A DNA stretch of 64,000 bases from assembly GCA_963753075.1 (NCBI GenBank), contig CAVWAR010000010.1:124001-188000 (forward strand), given 5' to 3'. Both the position numbers and the translations under genes were made by a program. Source of the DNA: Prado023 sp963753075. GTDB lineage: Bacteria; Actinomycetota; Actinomycetes; S36-B12; CAIYMF01. Positions 43,355 to 51,770 of the stretch are shown in pieces; position 1 is the first letter of the stretch; each line of letters begins with the position of its first letter. The notes under the pieces were generated by a model. That model was not told the DNA's origin. It saw only the letters and a program-made list of their open reading frames with translations, and searched no databases.

Positions 43355-44482
43355 TCAGCCCTGCAGCCGGCGCTGCTCTGTGGACACCGCCGACCACCAC
43401 AGCAGGGGCAGCAGTGCGAGCCCGATGAGCAGGCAGATCCCGAGCGTCGGGAGCACTGCGGACAGCGTGGCCCCGCCGACGGACAGGTCGTAGATGGGCT
43501 GCAGGAAGTAGTAGGTCGGTGCCAGCATCGAGATCCACTGTGGCAGCGTGGGGAACAGGGCGATCAGGCCCGGGAGCACGATCAGGATCCCGCCCGCCTT
43601 CATCCACGCGTAGAGGGTGTTCATGTCCCGGACCCACAGGCCCATGATCAGCCCGATCTCGACCAGCATGAACGTCCCGAGCAGCAGGGCCAGCACGATC
43701 CCCAGGATCTCCCCGGAGAACGCCTGGTTGATGATCAGTGTCACGATCCCCATCAGCATCGACAGCACTGAGGCGAACAGGGCCTTGCTGGTCAGCACCT
43801 CAGCCATGGAGGCGGGGGTGGCCAGGATGGCGTTCAGCGTGCCCTTGGTCCGCTCGTCGAGGATCGATGCAGCCGGCACGAACAGGGCGGCCACGACGAC
43901 CGCATAGACGACCAGCAGGGGGATCATCCGGTCGCCGATCGGGACGAAGTCCTCCGCGCCCACGGTGATCACGTCCACCACCACGGTGGACTCCGCGCCC
44001 GTGAGCTCACGGATCAGCGCGGTCACGGTCACGGTGAGCACCGCCCGATCGGAGGCCAGCGCCTGACCGGACACGAGGTAGGTGACCTGGACCGGTTCAC
44101 CGGCGGCCACTGCCTCGTCGAACCCGGCAGGCAGGATGAGGGCGGCATCGAGCTCGTGGTCAGCGACGTCGGCGCGGATGGCCTCGGCGCTGTCGTAGTC
44201 GACCGAACGGATGCCGTCGAGCGTGGCGGCCGATGAGCTGATGGAGGTCGGCTCGGGGGAGTGGATGCCCAGCCGGGGCTGGGACTCCAGGAGGCCGCCG
44301 AAGACGGAGGCCACGAGGAACGTCATGAGCAGTGGCAGGACCACGGCCAGCAGGACAACCGGGGAGCGTGGCCCGAGCTTCAACTCGCGGGCCAGCATCG
44401 TGGACACCCGCCTTGTGGGTGAGCCCAGGGTTGGCCTCGCCTGGGCCGCCGGGGTCGGCGTGGGTGCCAGTGATGTGGTCAT
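43355..44482 (-). CDS. ABC-2 type permease with large external domain (NatB-like), second subunit
   Basis: A 375-residue protein. A first helix (VVLLAVVLPLLMTFLVASVFGG) is followed by an extracytoplasmic domain of about 130 residues (VDYDSAEAIRADVADHELDAALILPAGFD) and then five helices, with the coupling segment ILDERTKGTLNAILATPASMAEVL. This is the NatB/YhaP plan. The ATG overlaps the stop of the first permease gene. With that gene and the ATPase it forms a heterodimeric exporter. Substrate (sodium, drug or lipid) unknown. Confidence 0.85.
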   Translation of the reverse strand: MTTSLAPTPTPAAQARPTLGSPTRRVSTMLARELKLGPRSPVVLLAVVLPLLMTFLVASVFGGLLESQPRLGIHSPEPTSISSSAATLDGIRSVDYDSAEAIRADVADHELDAALILPAGFDEAVAAGEPVQVTYLVSGQALASDRAVLTVTVTALIRELTGAESTVVVDVITVGAEDFVPIGDRMIPLLVVYAVVVAALFVPAASILDERTKGTLNAILATPASMAEVLTSKALFASVLSMLMGIVTLIINQAFSGEILGIVLALLLGTFMLVEIGLIMGLWVRDMNTLYAWMKAGGILIVLPGLIALFPTLPQWISMLAPTYYFLQPIYDLSVGGATLSAVLPTLGICLLIGLALLPLLWWSAVSTEQRRLQG

Positions 44483-45648
44483 AGTCGGGCCACCCTTCTC
44501 CTGAGCGTCACCGCACCGAGGGCGCCGAGGGCCAGGCCCCACGCGGCCAGCATGAGCAGCGGCCCGGCGGCGTCGGCCCAGGCCAGCGTCCCGGCGCTGG
44601 CCCCGACGACGACCTCCACGATCCCGTAGGTGGGCATCAGCTTCACCCAGTCGGGGCCAGCGCCCGGGAAGAGCGCGGCCATGGCGGGGATCATCAGCGG
44701 GATCATCAGCAGGATGCCCAGGATCAGCGTGTCCATGAAGTCACGTCCGAACGATCCGGCGAGCAGGCCCAGCCCGGTGACCACGATGGCCCCCAGGAAC
44801 AGCGCGACGAGTATCAGGGCGGGGCTCGTGCCGAAGGCCCCGATCAGGATCCCGACGATCACCGCCTCGGTGAAGGCCATGACCGTGCCGAACAGCATCT
44901 TGGCCGAGATCAGCTGGCCGGCCGACGCGGGCGTGGCCAGTATCGCGACGGCCGTGCGCTCGGCGATCTCGCCGGCCACGAGGGTCGCAAGGGCGAAGAC
45001 CTCCAACATCAGCACGATGATGAGCATCATCGGACGCATCTGCTCGGCCAGTGAGATCTGGTCGCCCACACGATCGGTGCCCACGATTGTGGTGCTCGTG
45101 GCCAGATCCACCGGAGCCGGCGTGTTGCTCAGCGCATAGCCGATCTCCGCGACCGCCGAGCTGAGCAACGTCTCGAACTGCGGTGGCAGTCCGGCGGGCA
45201 CGACGAGCGTGACCGTCGGTGTCAGTCCGTTCGCGGCGTCCTGGGCGAACCCGGAGGGGATCACGATGCCCGCCGACACGTCGTCACCGGCTGTGACTGC
45301 CGCCTCGAGCGCCGCCTCGTCCGGGTACAGCGCGACCGTGACGCCCGTCCCGTCAGCGGACTCCAGCGTCTCGGGGGAGAAGTCCGCTCCCGGCGGCAGT
45401 GCGTCCTGCTCGACGACGATCCCCACGGGGAACGTCTCATCGACGGTCGTTGGGAGGAACTGGTACAGGACCCCCCAGGCGACCAGCACCAGGAACGTGA
45501 TCAGCATCAGGAAGCGATTGCGCCGGAAGGCGACGGCGTCCTTGGCGACGATCGCCCGGATGATGGTGGCGGAGCTGGGCCGCGCGAGTGGGGTCCCGGA
45601 CCTGATCGCCGTCGGAGACTCGCGTGGGGCTGCGGCGGGTGCACTCAT
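44479..45648 (-). CDS. ABC-2 type permease with large external domain (NatB-like), first subunit
   Basis: A 389-residue protein with the same layout as its downstream partner: one N-terminal helix (FLMLITFLVLVAWGVLYQFL), an external domain with GIVIPSGFAQDAANG, then about five helices and the coupling segment EIAERTAVAILATPASAGQLI. The ATG overlaps the stop of the ATPase gene. A long open frame upstream is antisense-like read-through of the ATPase gene and was discarded. Confidence 0.86.
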   Translation of the reverse strand: MSAPAAAPRESPTAIRSGTPLARPSSATIIRAIVAKDAVAFRRNRFLMLITFLVLVAWGVLYQFLPTTVDETFPVGIVVEQDALPPGADFSPETLESADGTGVTVALYPDEAALEAAVTAGDDVSAGIVIPSGFAQDAANGLTPTVTLVVPAGLPPQFETLLSSAVAEIGYALSNTPAPVDLATSTTIVGTDRVGDQISLAEQMRPMMLIIVLMLEVFALATLVAGEIAERTAVAILATPASAGQLISAKMLFGTVMAFTEAVIVGILIGAFGTSPALILVALFLGAIVVTGLGLLAGSFGRDFMDTLILGILLMIPLMIPAMAALFPGAGPDWVKLMPTYGIVEVVVGASAGTLAWADAAGPLLMLAAWGLALGALGAVTLRRRVARL

Positions 45649-46508
45649 CCGGCCAGCCCCCTGCCCGCGTACTCCACGAAGACGTCCTCGAGGGTCGCCT
45701 CGCGGGTATGCATGGTGAGCAGGTCGGGATCGGCCAGCGCGGCGGCGACCCGCCCGGGGGTCTCGGGGTCCTCCATCGAGATGCTCTCCTCGGACACCGT
45801 CGCACCGGTCCGCCGGCGCAGGGTCACCGCCCGGGTCCCGTGCTGGAGCTTCAGGTTCTCCGGTGTCTCGACCACCAGGATCCGCCCCGCGTTGATGAAG
45901 GCGACCCGGTCGGACAGGTCGTCGGCCTCGTGCATGTCGTGCGTGGTGAGCAGCACCGCTGCCCCGCGGGCCGCTTCGGCTCGGATGAGGTCGCGGATCC
46001 CGATGGCCGAGACCGGGTCCAGCCCGTCGGTTGGCTCGTCGAGGACGAGCAGGTCGGGGGTGTTGACCAGGGCGCGAGCCATCATGAGCCGTTGGCGCAT
46101 GCCCTTGCTGTACGACGAGACCCGGTCGTTGCGCCGGTCGAGCAGGCCGACCCGCTCGAGCAGCCCGTCGACGTCGATCGACTTCAGGCCGAACAGCTTG
46201 CCGAAGAACGTCAGGTTCTCCGCGGCCGACATCGCCGCGTAGAGGTTCTTCTCCTCGAAGCACACGCCCATCCAGGCCTGCACCTGATTGCGATCCTCGG
46301 GCATCCGCCCGCCCAGGACGTTGATCGATCCGCCGTCGGGCTTGAGCTGGCCGATGACCATCTTGATCGTGGTGGACTTGCCGGCGCCATTCGGGCCGAG
46401 CAGTCCCACCGTCTCACCCGGTGCGACGCTGAACGAGACCCCGTCGACAGCGGACTTGTCGCCGTAGGAGAACCGCAGGTCGGTGACATCAAGGGCAGGC
46501 TCGCTCAT
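45645..46508 (-). CDS. ABC-2 type exporter ATP-binding protein (NatA-like)
   Basis: A 287-residue NBD. Walker A is GPNGAGKS, the Q-loop region is WMGVCFEEKNLYAAMSAAEN, the signature is YSKGMRQRL, Walker B is LLVLDEPTDGLDP and the switch His is in LTTHDMHEAD. YSKGMRQR is the NatA/CcmA-type signature. It is the first gene of a three-gene overlapping operon with two permeases. AGGAG is found just upstream of the ATG. Confidence 0.92.
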   Translation of the reverse strand: MSEPALDVTDLRFSYGDKSAVDGVSFSVAPGETVGLLGPNGAGKSTTIKMVIGQLKPDGGSINVLGGRMPEDRNQVQAWMGVCFEEKNLYAAMSAAENLTFFGKLFGLKSIDVDGLLERVGLLDRRNDRVSSYSKGMRQRLMMARALVNTPDLLVLDEPTDGLDPVSAIGIRDLIRAEAARGAAVLLTTHDMHEADDLSDRVAFINAGRILVVETPENLKLQHGTRAVTLRRRTGATVSEESISMEDPETPGRVAAALADPDLLTMHTREATLEDVFVEYAGRGLAG

Positions 46509-46557
46509 GGGGGCTCCTCACCTCACCTATGACGTTGCCACGCCCAGGACTCCGGCA

Positions 46558-46692
46558 TTAGGCGCCAATGTCCCGTCGCGGCGGGACCAAAGCCTCTGTC
46601 GCCCAGGTGGGCACGGGCCGACGAGGGCCGTGGGACCTGTCGACTGCCGGTGCGATCAGCGCGGCGCGTGCCAGCTTGCGGGGATCGGCCAT
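46558..46692 (-). CDS. Possible small ORF (44 residues)
   Basis: A 44-residue frame (MADPRKLARAALIAPAVDRS and on) with GAGGGG about eight bases before its ATG fills the gap between the oxidase gene and the NatA-like gene. It is hydrophilic, with many Arg and Pro. No family is recognised and chance is a fair explanation in GC-rich DNA. Confidence 0.2.
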   Translation of the reverse strand: MADPRKLARAALIAPAVDRSHGPRRPVPTWATEALVPPRRDIGA

Positions 46693-46708
46693 GAAGCCAT
46701 CCCCTCGC

Positions 46709-47848
46709 TCAGCGGAAGCGCATGGCGGAGTAGTCGGCCGGATCGACACCTCGGTCGGCCAGCTCCGGGGGCAGGGCAAGCCCGAGTGCTGCGGCGGCGG
46801 CGAGCATCCCAACTGCCGGTGCGGTCATGATGCCGTAGCCGCCGAGGCCAGCGACCCAGATGAACCCGGGCGCATCCGCGTCCTCGCCAACGACCGGCAC
46901 ACGATCCGGGGCGAACGTCCGCAGCCCCGCCCATGCCGTGCGCACATGGCGCACGTCGAGGGTCGTGGCCCGGTTGATCCGGTCCAGTGCGAGGGCCACG
47001 TCCTCCTCGCGGGGCCGCGCGTCACCGGGCTCCTCGGGGGTCTCGTCGGCCGGTGAGCACAGCAGGTCGGCACCTTCGGGCTTGAAGTACCAGCCCTCGT
47101 CCAGGTCGTGCACCAATGGCCACTCGCGGGCTCCTAGCCCCTCGGGTGCGGGGACAGTGAACGCGGTCCGGTGCAGGGGCCTCAGCCCGACCGGGGCCAC
47201 CCCGGCCATCGACGCCACGACATCGCCCCACGCACCGGCGGCGTTGACGACGATCCGCGCTGTGATGGCACCCTCTGGTGTCTGCACCCGCCAGCCCTCG
47301 GGCACCCGCTCGAGCCTGACGACCGGTGCGCCAGTCTGCACCGAGCCGCTGGCCCGGCGCAGCCCGCGGACGAACGCCTGGTGCAGGGCCATGACGTCGA
47401 GGTCCATGCAGCCGGGTGCCAGGACCGCCCCGCCGAGCGCTTCGCGGCGCAGCACCGGGCAGGCGCCCACGGCCTCCTGCGGGGTCAGGAACCGGATGCC
47501 CGGCACGAGTGCCGCGCCGTCCCGGGCACGCGCGCGCAGGCGGTCGACATCGTCGGGACCGCCCACCTCGAGTGCCGGTCGCGGGGAGAGCAGCGCGGCG
47601 TCGGTGAGTCCCTCGGGCGGAGCCTCGAGGAAGGACCGGCTGGACAGGACAAGCCGCCGCACTGGGGTGGAGCCATAGTTCTCCAGGTACATGGCGGCGG
47701 AGCGGCCCGTGGTGTGCTGGGCCAGGGCAGGCTCCTGGTCGAGCACGGTCACCTGGGCGCCAGCAGTGGCCAGGTGGTGCGCCGCCGCGACCCCGGCGAT
47801 CCCACCCCCGATCACGACGGCGTCGACGATCGGTCGAGTGCTGTCCAC
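46709..47848 (-). CDS. FAD-dependent amine/amino-acid oxidase (DAO family)
   Basis: A 379-residue protein with GAGGAG upstream of a GTG start. The dinucleotide-binding motif VVIGGGIAGVAAAHHLA is at about residues 11-27, with LDQEP for the ribose-binding acid, then TGRSAAMY. The C-terminal FAD contact is in WAGLRTFAPDRVPVVG, followed by GLGGYGIMTAPAVG. This is the plan of glycine/sarcosine/D-amino-acid oxidases. The Gly-rich Arg/Tyr substrate pocket is not precise enough to name the amine. Divergent from doxX. Confidence 0.85.
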   Translation of the reverse strand: MDSTRPIVDAVVIGGGIAGVAAAHHLATAGAQVTVLDQEPALAQHTTGRSAAMYLENYGSTPVRRLVLSSRSFLEAPPEGLTDAALLSPRPALEVGGPDDVDRLRARARDGAALVPGIRFLTPQEAVGACPVLRREALGGAVLAPGCMDLDVMALHQAFVRGLRRASGSVQTGAPVVRLERVPEGWRVQTPEGAITARIVVNAAGAWGDVVASMAGVAPVGLRPLHRTAFTVPAPEGLGAREWPLVHDLDEGWYFKPEGADLLCSPADETPEEPGDARPREEDVALALDRINRATTLDVRHVRTAWAGLRTFAPDRVPVVGEDADAPGFIWVAGLGGYGIMTAPAVGMLAAAAALGLALPPELADRGVDPADYSAMRFR

Positions 47849-47916
47849 GGCAGTCTCCTCTGGCCCTCGTAGCTACTGGGGCGAGCGTATCGGGGGCGGC
47901 GGTCCGGGCCGCAACC

Positions 47917-47922
47917 TAGACT
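47917..47922 (+). promoter_or_regulatory. Putative leaderless -10 element (TAGACT)
   Basis: TAGACT ends 7 bases before the GTG start of the DoxX-like gene. The intervening CACGGGG is a poor Shine-Dalgarno. Fits the TAnnnT pattern of leaderless promoters seen elsewhere in the window; inference. Confidence 0.4.
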
Positions 47923-47929
47923 CACGGGG

Positions 47930-48397
47930 GTGACGCAGTCCACCACCGTTCCCGCGACCGCCTCGCTGTCGTCGTTGGCTCCGACGTCCATCCCGCGGAT
48001 GATCGCTCGAGTGATCCTGGGTGGGTTCCTCGTCTACGCCGGTGTGGGCCACCTCGGCCCGTCGCGGGAGACGTTCCAGGCACAGGTGCCGACGTGGCTT
48101 CCACTCGACCCGGACTTCGTGGTCCTCGCCTCCGGGGTGGTCGAGATCGCGCTGGGGCTGTCGCTGATCCTGCTCACGAGGCACCGGGCCGTCGTCGGGT
48201 GGGTCGTCGCGGCGTTCTTCGTGGCCATCTTCCCGGGCAACATCTCGCAGTACGTCACCGGGACCGACGCCTTCGGCCTGGACACCGATCAGGCGCGGCT
48301 CATCCGCCTGTTCTTCCAGCCCGTCCTGGTCGTGTGGGCGCTGTGGAGCACCGGCGCGTGGGCAGCGTGGCGGGCGCACCGGCGGGCGCAGCGTTGA
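47930..48397 (+). CDS. DoxX-like four-helix membrane protein
   Basis: A 155-residue protein. The first helix carries the DoxX-type motif RMIARVILGGFLVYAGVGHL (Gly-rich with a terminal His), and helices follow at about residues 62-80, 88-105 and 130-145. FPGNISQYVTG lies between helices 3 and 4. DoxX-family proteins are linked to thiol/redox balance and, in mycobacteria, to superoxide dismutase complexes, but this subgroup has no assigned role. Divergent from the FAD oxidase gene. Confidence 0.78.
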   Translation: MTQSTTVPATASLSSLAPTSIPRMIARVILGGFLVYAGVGHLGPSRETFQAQVPTWLPLDPDFVVLASGVVEIALGLSLILLTRHRAVVGWVVAAFFVAIFPGNISQYVTGTDAFGLDTDQARLIRLFFQPVLVVWALWSTGAWAAWRAHRRAQR

Positions 48398-48479
48398 CGT
48401 GCGCAGTGGCTACCTCGCACCCTGGCTGGCACAGGAACTCGGCATCACCGTCGAGCCCTGACCCCGAGCCCCACCGCCT

Positions 48480-48502
48480 GGGCAGCTGCCCTCAAGCTGC
48501 CC
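48480..48502. terminator. Hairpin spanning the methyltransferase stop
   Basis: GGGCAGC (48480-48486) pairs with GCTGCCC (48496-48502) around a 9-base loop that contains the methyltransferase stop codon. A 12-base palindrome GGGCAGCTGCCC sits within it. It lies between convergent doxX and methyltransferase genes; a likely bidirectional terminator. Confidence 0.45.
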
Positions 48503-49352
48503 CGGGTCGGACACCGAGGGTGTAGCGCACCTGCTGATGCACCACGCACCCACCTCCCAGGTGGGCCGCTGGTGCGAGCCGGCGTTCGGCCTCGAGGCGC
48601 ACCGCGCGGCGCTCCGTCTCCGGGACCAGCGCCCACATCGCTCGCTGCCCGGTTGACATGCTGAACTCGTACCAATGGTCAGCATCCGCGAAGTGGACCG
48701 CGAGGTCGGCACGCACTGTCCGGACATCGGCGAAGCCAGCACGATCCAGAAGTGACTCCACCCCGGCATCCGAGGCGAACGGCCCCCGCCGGCCGCTTGT
48801 GCGGGCGTCGAGCATCGCCGCCGGCAGGTACGGCGTGAAGACATCGTCAACCGAGCGCCACACATCGTCCTGCGGCCCGAAGGTGCTCACCCCGATCCGG
48901 CCCCCCGGCACCACGGCGTTCCGCCATGCCGCCAGCGCGGCCCCCGGGTCGGGCAGGAAGAACAGGACGGCTGACGACCCCACCACGTCGTAGGCGCTCG
49001 GCGCCAGTTCGGGCTCCTGCGCGTCGCCCACCCGGGCCTCCGCCTGCGCAAGACCCTCGTCCGAGAGGAGTTGCCCGGTTGCGCTGACCATTGCGGGCGA
49101 CAGGTCCAGGCCGAGCACGCGCCCATGCGGCCCGACGGCACGTGCCGCGCGGATCATGAACGCTCCCTTGCCGCATCCGATGTCGGCGACCCATTCGCCC
49201 CGGGTCGGGGCCAGTTCATCGATCAGCCCCTGGGCGATGGGCCCGAAGAACTCCACGCCCACGTCGTCGTAGACGTCGGCCAACTCATCGAAGACGCGCG
49301 TGAGGCGTGCCCATGGTTCCGGCGCTGGCGCCTGGGGGCTGGGCTCCGTCAT
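48492..49352 (-). CDS. Class I SAM-dependent methyltransferase
   Basis: A 286-residue protein. The start at 49352 has GGGGAG upstream. Motif I is VADIGCGKGAFMIRAA, motif II is LGLDLSPAMV, and the substrate-facing segment after YDVVGSSAVLFFLPDP is typical of UbiE/small-molecule methyltransferases. The C-terminus has VHFADADHWYEFSMSTGQR, common in a group of actinobacterial methyltransferases without known substrate. Not enough to tell small molecule from lipid. Confidence 0.85.
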   Translation of the reverse strand: MTEPSPQAPAPEPWARLTRVFDELADVYDDVGVEFFGPIAQGLIDELAPTRGEWVADIGCGKGAFMIRAARAVGPHGRVLGLDLSPAMVSATGQLLSDEGLAQAEARVGDAQEPELAPSAYDVVGSSAVLFFLPDPGAALAAWRNAVVPGGRIGVSTFGPQDDVWRSVDDVFTPYLPAAMLDARTSGRRGPFASDAGVESLLDRAGFADVRTVRADLAVHFADADHWYEFSMSTGQRAMWALVPETERRAVRLEAERRLAPAAHLGGGCVVHQQVRYTLGVRPGAA

Positions 49353-49405
49353 GGGGCATTGTCGCTCCCCGACACACCACCGGGTCAAGGGCTGTGCCGG
49401 CGGGC

Positions 49406-49957
49406 TCAGCCCGCAAGAAGTTGGAAGGCTTCTTGGGTGGTGATCACCGTGGCGAACTCGCCGTTGAGGCTGGCGGCGGTGGCCCGTGCCAGATCCTCGG
49501 CGCTCACGGTGATCCCATCCGGTCCGACCCGGTCGAACGTGTGGGTGGCATCCAGAACGAAGTAGGTCGCGTAGCCCTGGTTGCCGGCGATCCGCGCCGT
49601 GGTCTCGCAGCAGTGGTTCGTGGTGATCCCACAGACCGTGACCGTGTCGATCTCGTTCTCGCGCAGCCACGCATCGAGGTCCGGAGTTCCGTGGAAGGCG
49701 CTGTTCACGCTCTTGGACACCAGCAGGTCATGGGCACCGTCGATACCCGGCTGCAAGGCGTTTCCGGGCTGCCCAGGGGCCAGCGCCGAGCCCGGTTCCT
49801 GCGAGTCGTGGCGCACCAGCACGATCGGCTCCCCGGCCGCGCGCCACCCCGCCAGCAGAGCCCGGATGTGGTCCTCAGCGGCAGGGTTGTTGCGCCGGCC
49901 CCACGCCGAGTCGGCGAACCCCTGCTGGACGTCGACGACGATCAAGGCGTTCGGCAT
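49406..49957 (-). CDS. Isochorismatase-like cysteine hydrolase
   Basis: A 183-residue protein. The catalytic triad can be seen: D9 in LIVVDVQQGF, K82 in SKSVNSAF and C116 in CGITTNHCCETTAR. A cis-peptide Gly-Ile-Thr-Thr precedes it. The family hydrolyses amides such as nicotinamide, ureidoacrylate or N-carbamoyl compounds, or isochorismate. TNHCCETTAR is the form typical of the broad, uncharacterised group. Cytoplasmic, single gene between the methyltransferase and the DUF1059 gene. Confidence 0.88.
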   Translation of the reverse strand: MPNALIVVDVQQGFADSAWGRRNNPAAEDHIRALLAGWRAAGEPIVLVRHDSQEPGSALAPGQPGNALQPGIDGAHDLLVSKSVNSAFHGTPDLDAWLRENEIDTVTVCGITTNHCCETTARIAGNQGYATYFVLDATHTFDRVGPDGITVSAEDLARATAASLNGEFATVITTQEAFQLLAG

Positions 49958-50161
49958 GGGACGAGCCTCTCAGGGAAGTGCGATTCCGTCACATCCACTA
50001 CGGCCTGGCCACCAGCTGGCAACGGGCTGAGCAGCCGCCTGCCACCGGGGCTGATGGGCCGCCCACAGGGTTGCGGCGATTGCCGGGGTGACTGGCTCCC
50101 GGACTCCCCGGGCGCCTGGTCCGCCGTGCTCGGAGCCGCTCCGACGCCTTGCCGCTGCGGC

Positions 50162-50338
50162 TCAGGTTGTGACGATCAGGGCCTTGGCCTGCTCCACGAG
50201 CTCGGGAGTCAGGTCAAGGTCCGGATGCACGGTCGTCGCATGCAGGGCGACATGCTCCATCAGCTCGTCGACGCTGTCCGTGGTGAACGCACCCACACAA
50301 TCCCCGCCAAGATCCGCGCACTTCATGGTCACAGCCAT
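50162..50338 (-). CDS. DUF1059-type small protein
   Basis: A 58-residue protein. It reads MAVTMKCADLGGDCVGAFT, then DELMEHVALHATTVHPDL, then a C-terminal helix LTPELVEQAKALI. The two cysteines (C7, C14) and H-A-x2-H-P segment match the DUF1059 pattern I recall: a Cys pair near the start and HAxxxHG/P later, suggesting metal binding. GAGGAGAGG precedes the ATG. A good promoter and a possible iron box lie upstream. Function unknown. Confidence 0.78.
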   Translation of the reverse strand: MAVTMKCADLGGDCVGAFTTDSVDELMEHVALHATTVHPDLDLTPELVEQAKALIVTT

Positions 50339-50409
50339 TTCATCCAGCCTCTCCTCGTGGTGCGGGTGGAGGCCGCGACCGGCATGCGGCAGCGTTCACG
50401 CACACGCTT

Positions 50410-50438
50410 GACTGTAGACCCGCGCTCGGGGGCGATCA
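50410..50438 (-). promoter_or_regulatory. Promoter of the DUF1059 gene (-35 TTGATC, -10 TACAGT)
   Basis: On the minus strand TTGATC (50433-50438) and TACAGT (50410-50415) are separated by exactly 17 bases, about 75 bases upstream of the ATG at 50338. Confidence 0.55.
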
Positions 50439-50456
50439 ATAAGTGAGCCTTACCTG
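50438..50456. promoter_or_regulatory. Possible DtxR/IdeR-type iron box
   Basis: The minus-strand 19-mer GCAGGTAAGGCTCACTTAT matches the DtxR/IdeR consensus TTAGGTTAGGCTAACCTAA at 13 of 19 positions, including the AGGCT core. It abuts the -35 of the DUF1059 promoter. Iron control is inference. Confidence 0.45.
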
Positions 50457-50484
50457 CGTTGAGGCCCCCCCGCGGTGCAATGGC

Positions 50485-51603
50485 CTAGCGGATCCGGACG
50501 GTAGCTACGACACCGGCGTGGTCCGAGGCCCAGATGGGTCGTGCCGGTCCCTGTGTACGGAACGGGGTGTCGCCGACGACCTCGGCGGCCAGCGGCCGGA
50601 TGGGTCCGCGGGTCAGGATCAGGTCGATGCGCGAGCGCAGCTGGGAGTCGGTATTGGTGAGCGTCGGGTTCTGGCAGCAGGTCAGCCCTTCGTTGCCGGG
50701 GTTCACCGTCCACGCATCGGTGAAGGCGCGGGGTGCGGTGAGTTGGGCGTAGGAGTCGGTGGTGCTGCCGTCCGCAGCCGAGTTGAAGTCGCCAACAGCG
50801 ATGGTCTGGCGGCCACGCGCCGGGCCGGACACGAACTCAGCTGCCTGCGCCTCCTGGACGTCCTCGTAGTCCTCGGTCTCCAGGTGGGTGTTGACGAAAC
50901 GGAACGACTTGCCCTGGTAGCGGGCGTCCACGGACACCCAACCCCGTGCGAACGACAACGGACCGCCCGGTGAGTCCAGTATCTCTTGGGCGGAGAACTG
51001 GCCTGACCGGGACTTCTTGATATGCAAACCTCGGGTTGCGTCGTTGGCGAGGATGACATCCCGGTCGGCGAAGGTGACCAGACAGTCGGGCGTGGACGGG
51101 TTCACGCACCCGGCGTCAGGCGCGAACAGCGGGAGCGGTCCGATCAGGGCGTTGTTGGAGACGCCCGCGACTGAGTAGTCCAAGCCCTTGGCCGCGAGCG
51201 CGCCCTCGAGGATCTCGAGGAAGTCGTAGCTCGGCGCACTGGCATCTGGGTTGGCCACTGGAGTGACCGTCCAGTTCGACACCTCCTGCAGGCCGATCAG
51301 GTCGGGCTCGGTACGGGCGATCTCGTCAGCTATCGCCGTGGCGCGGGTCGGGAAGTCGGTGAACACCGCCGTGCCGTAGATCTCGGCGACAGCGCCGATG
51401 AGCTCGGGCAGGGTCTCGGCGTCGACTGCCGGAGCCAGGCTCGAACCCAGGTACAGGTTGCGGGTCATCACAGTCAGTTCCGGATGTGGTGCCGGCTTCG
51501 CGGACACGGCGGGTGAGGCCAGCCCCAGGAGCGCTACCAGGGGCAGGATGAGGGCGATGCGTGCGTGGTGGCGTAGCGTGCTGGCGCGCTCCGATTGATT
51601 CAT
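50485..51603 (-). CDS. Secreted endonuclease/exonuclease/phosphatase (EEP) family protein
   Basis: A 372-residue protein with an N-terminal signal peptide (about residues 1-35, IALILPLVALLGLASPAVSA). The EEP/DNase I-like core is clear: LTVMTRNLYLGSS, LIGLQEVSN (catalytic Glu), FRFVNTHLE (His), VGDFNSAADG (Asp and Asn) and SDHAGVVATV (Asp-His). The family includes nucleases, sphingomyelinases and inositol phosphatases; the extracellular location favours a scavenging nuclease or phosphodiesterase. AAAGGGG precedes the ATG. A CRP-like site overlaps its promoter. Confidence 0.86.
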   Translation of the reverse strand: MNQSERASTLRHHARIALILPLVALLGLASPAVSAKPAPHPELTVMTRNLYLGSSLAPAVDAETLPELIGAVAEIYGTAVFTDFPTRATAIADEIARTEPDLIGLQEVSNWTVTPVANPDASAPSYDFLEILEGALAAKGLDYSVAGVSNNALIGPLPLFAPDAGCVNPSTPDCLVTFADRDVILANDATRGLHIKKSRSGQFSAQEILDSPGGPLSFARGWVSVDARYQGKSFRFVNTHLETEDYEDVQEAQAAEFVSGPARGRQTIAVGDFNSAADGSTTDSYAQLTAPRAFTDAWTVNPGNEGLTCCQNPTLTNTDSQLRSRIDLILTRGPIRPLAAEVVGDTPFRTQGPARPIWASDHAGVVATVRIR

Positions 51604-51648
51604 GTCGACCCCTTTCGGGTCAGTTCGGCGGCCATCGAGGCTCTAGCG

Positions 51649-51678
51649 ACGCTACGCCCACAGTGATGCATGTCACAA
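51649..51678 (-). promoter_or_regulatory. Promoter of the EEP gene (-35 TTGTGA, -10 TAGCGT)
   Basis: On the minus strand TTGTGA (51673-51678) and TAGCGT (51649-51654) are 18 bases apart, about 46 bases before the ATG at 51603. Confidence 0.45.
51662..51677. promoter_or_regulatory. CRP/GlxR-like binding site
   Basis: On the minus strand TGTGA-CATGCA-TCACT matches the CRP/GlxR pattern TGTGA-N6-TCACA at 9 of 10 defined positions. It overlaps the -35 of the EEP gene, where a bound regulator would repress, though activation by a different geometry is possible. Confidence 0.5.
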
Positions 51679-51770
51679 CGCCAGCAGATCGCCGTGCTCC
51701 CGGATCCCCGTGCGGTTCCCGCCGATATCGCGACCAACCCGGGCAACTCCGGCCCTGATCGTCGCGTGCG

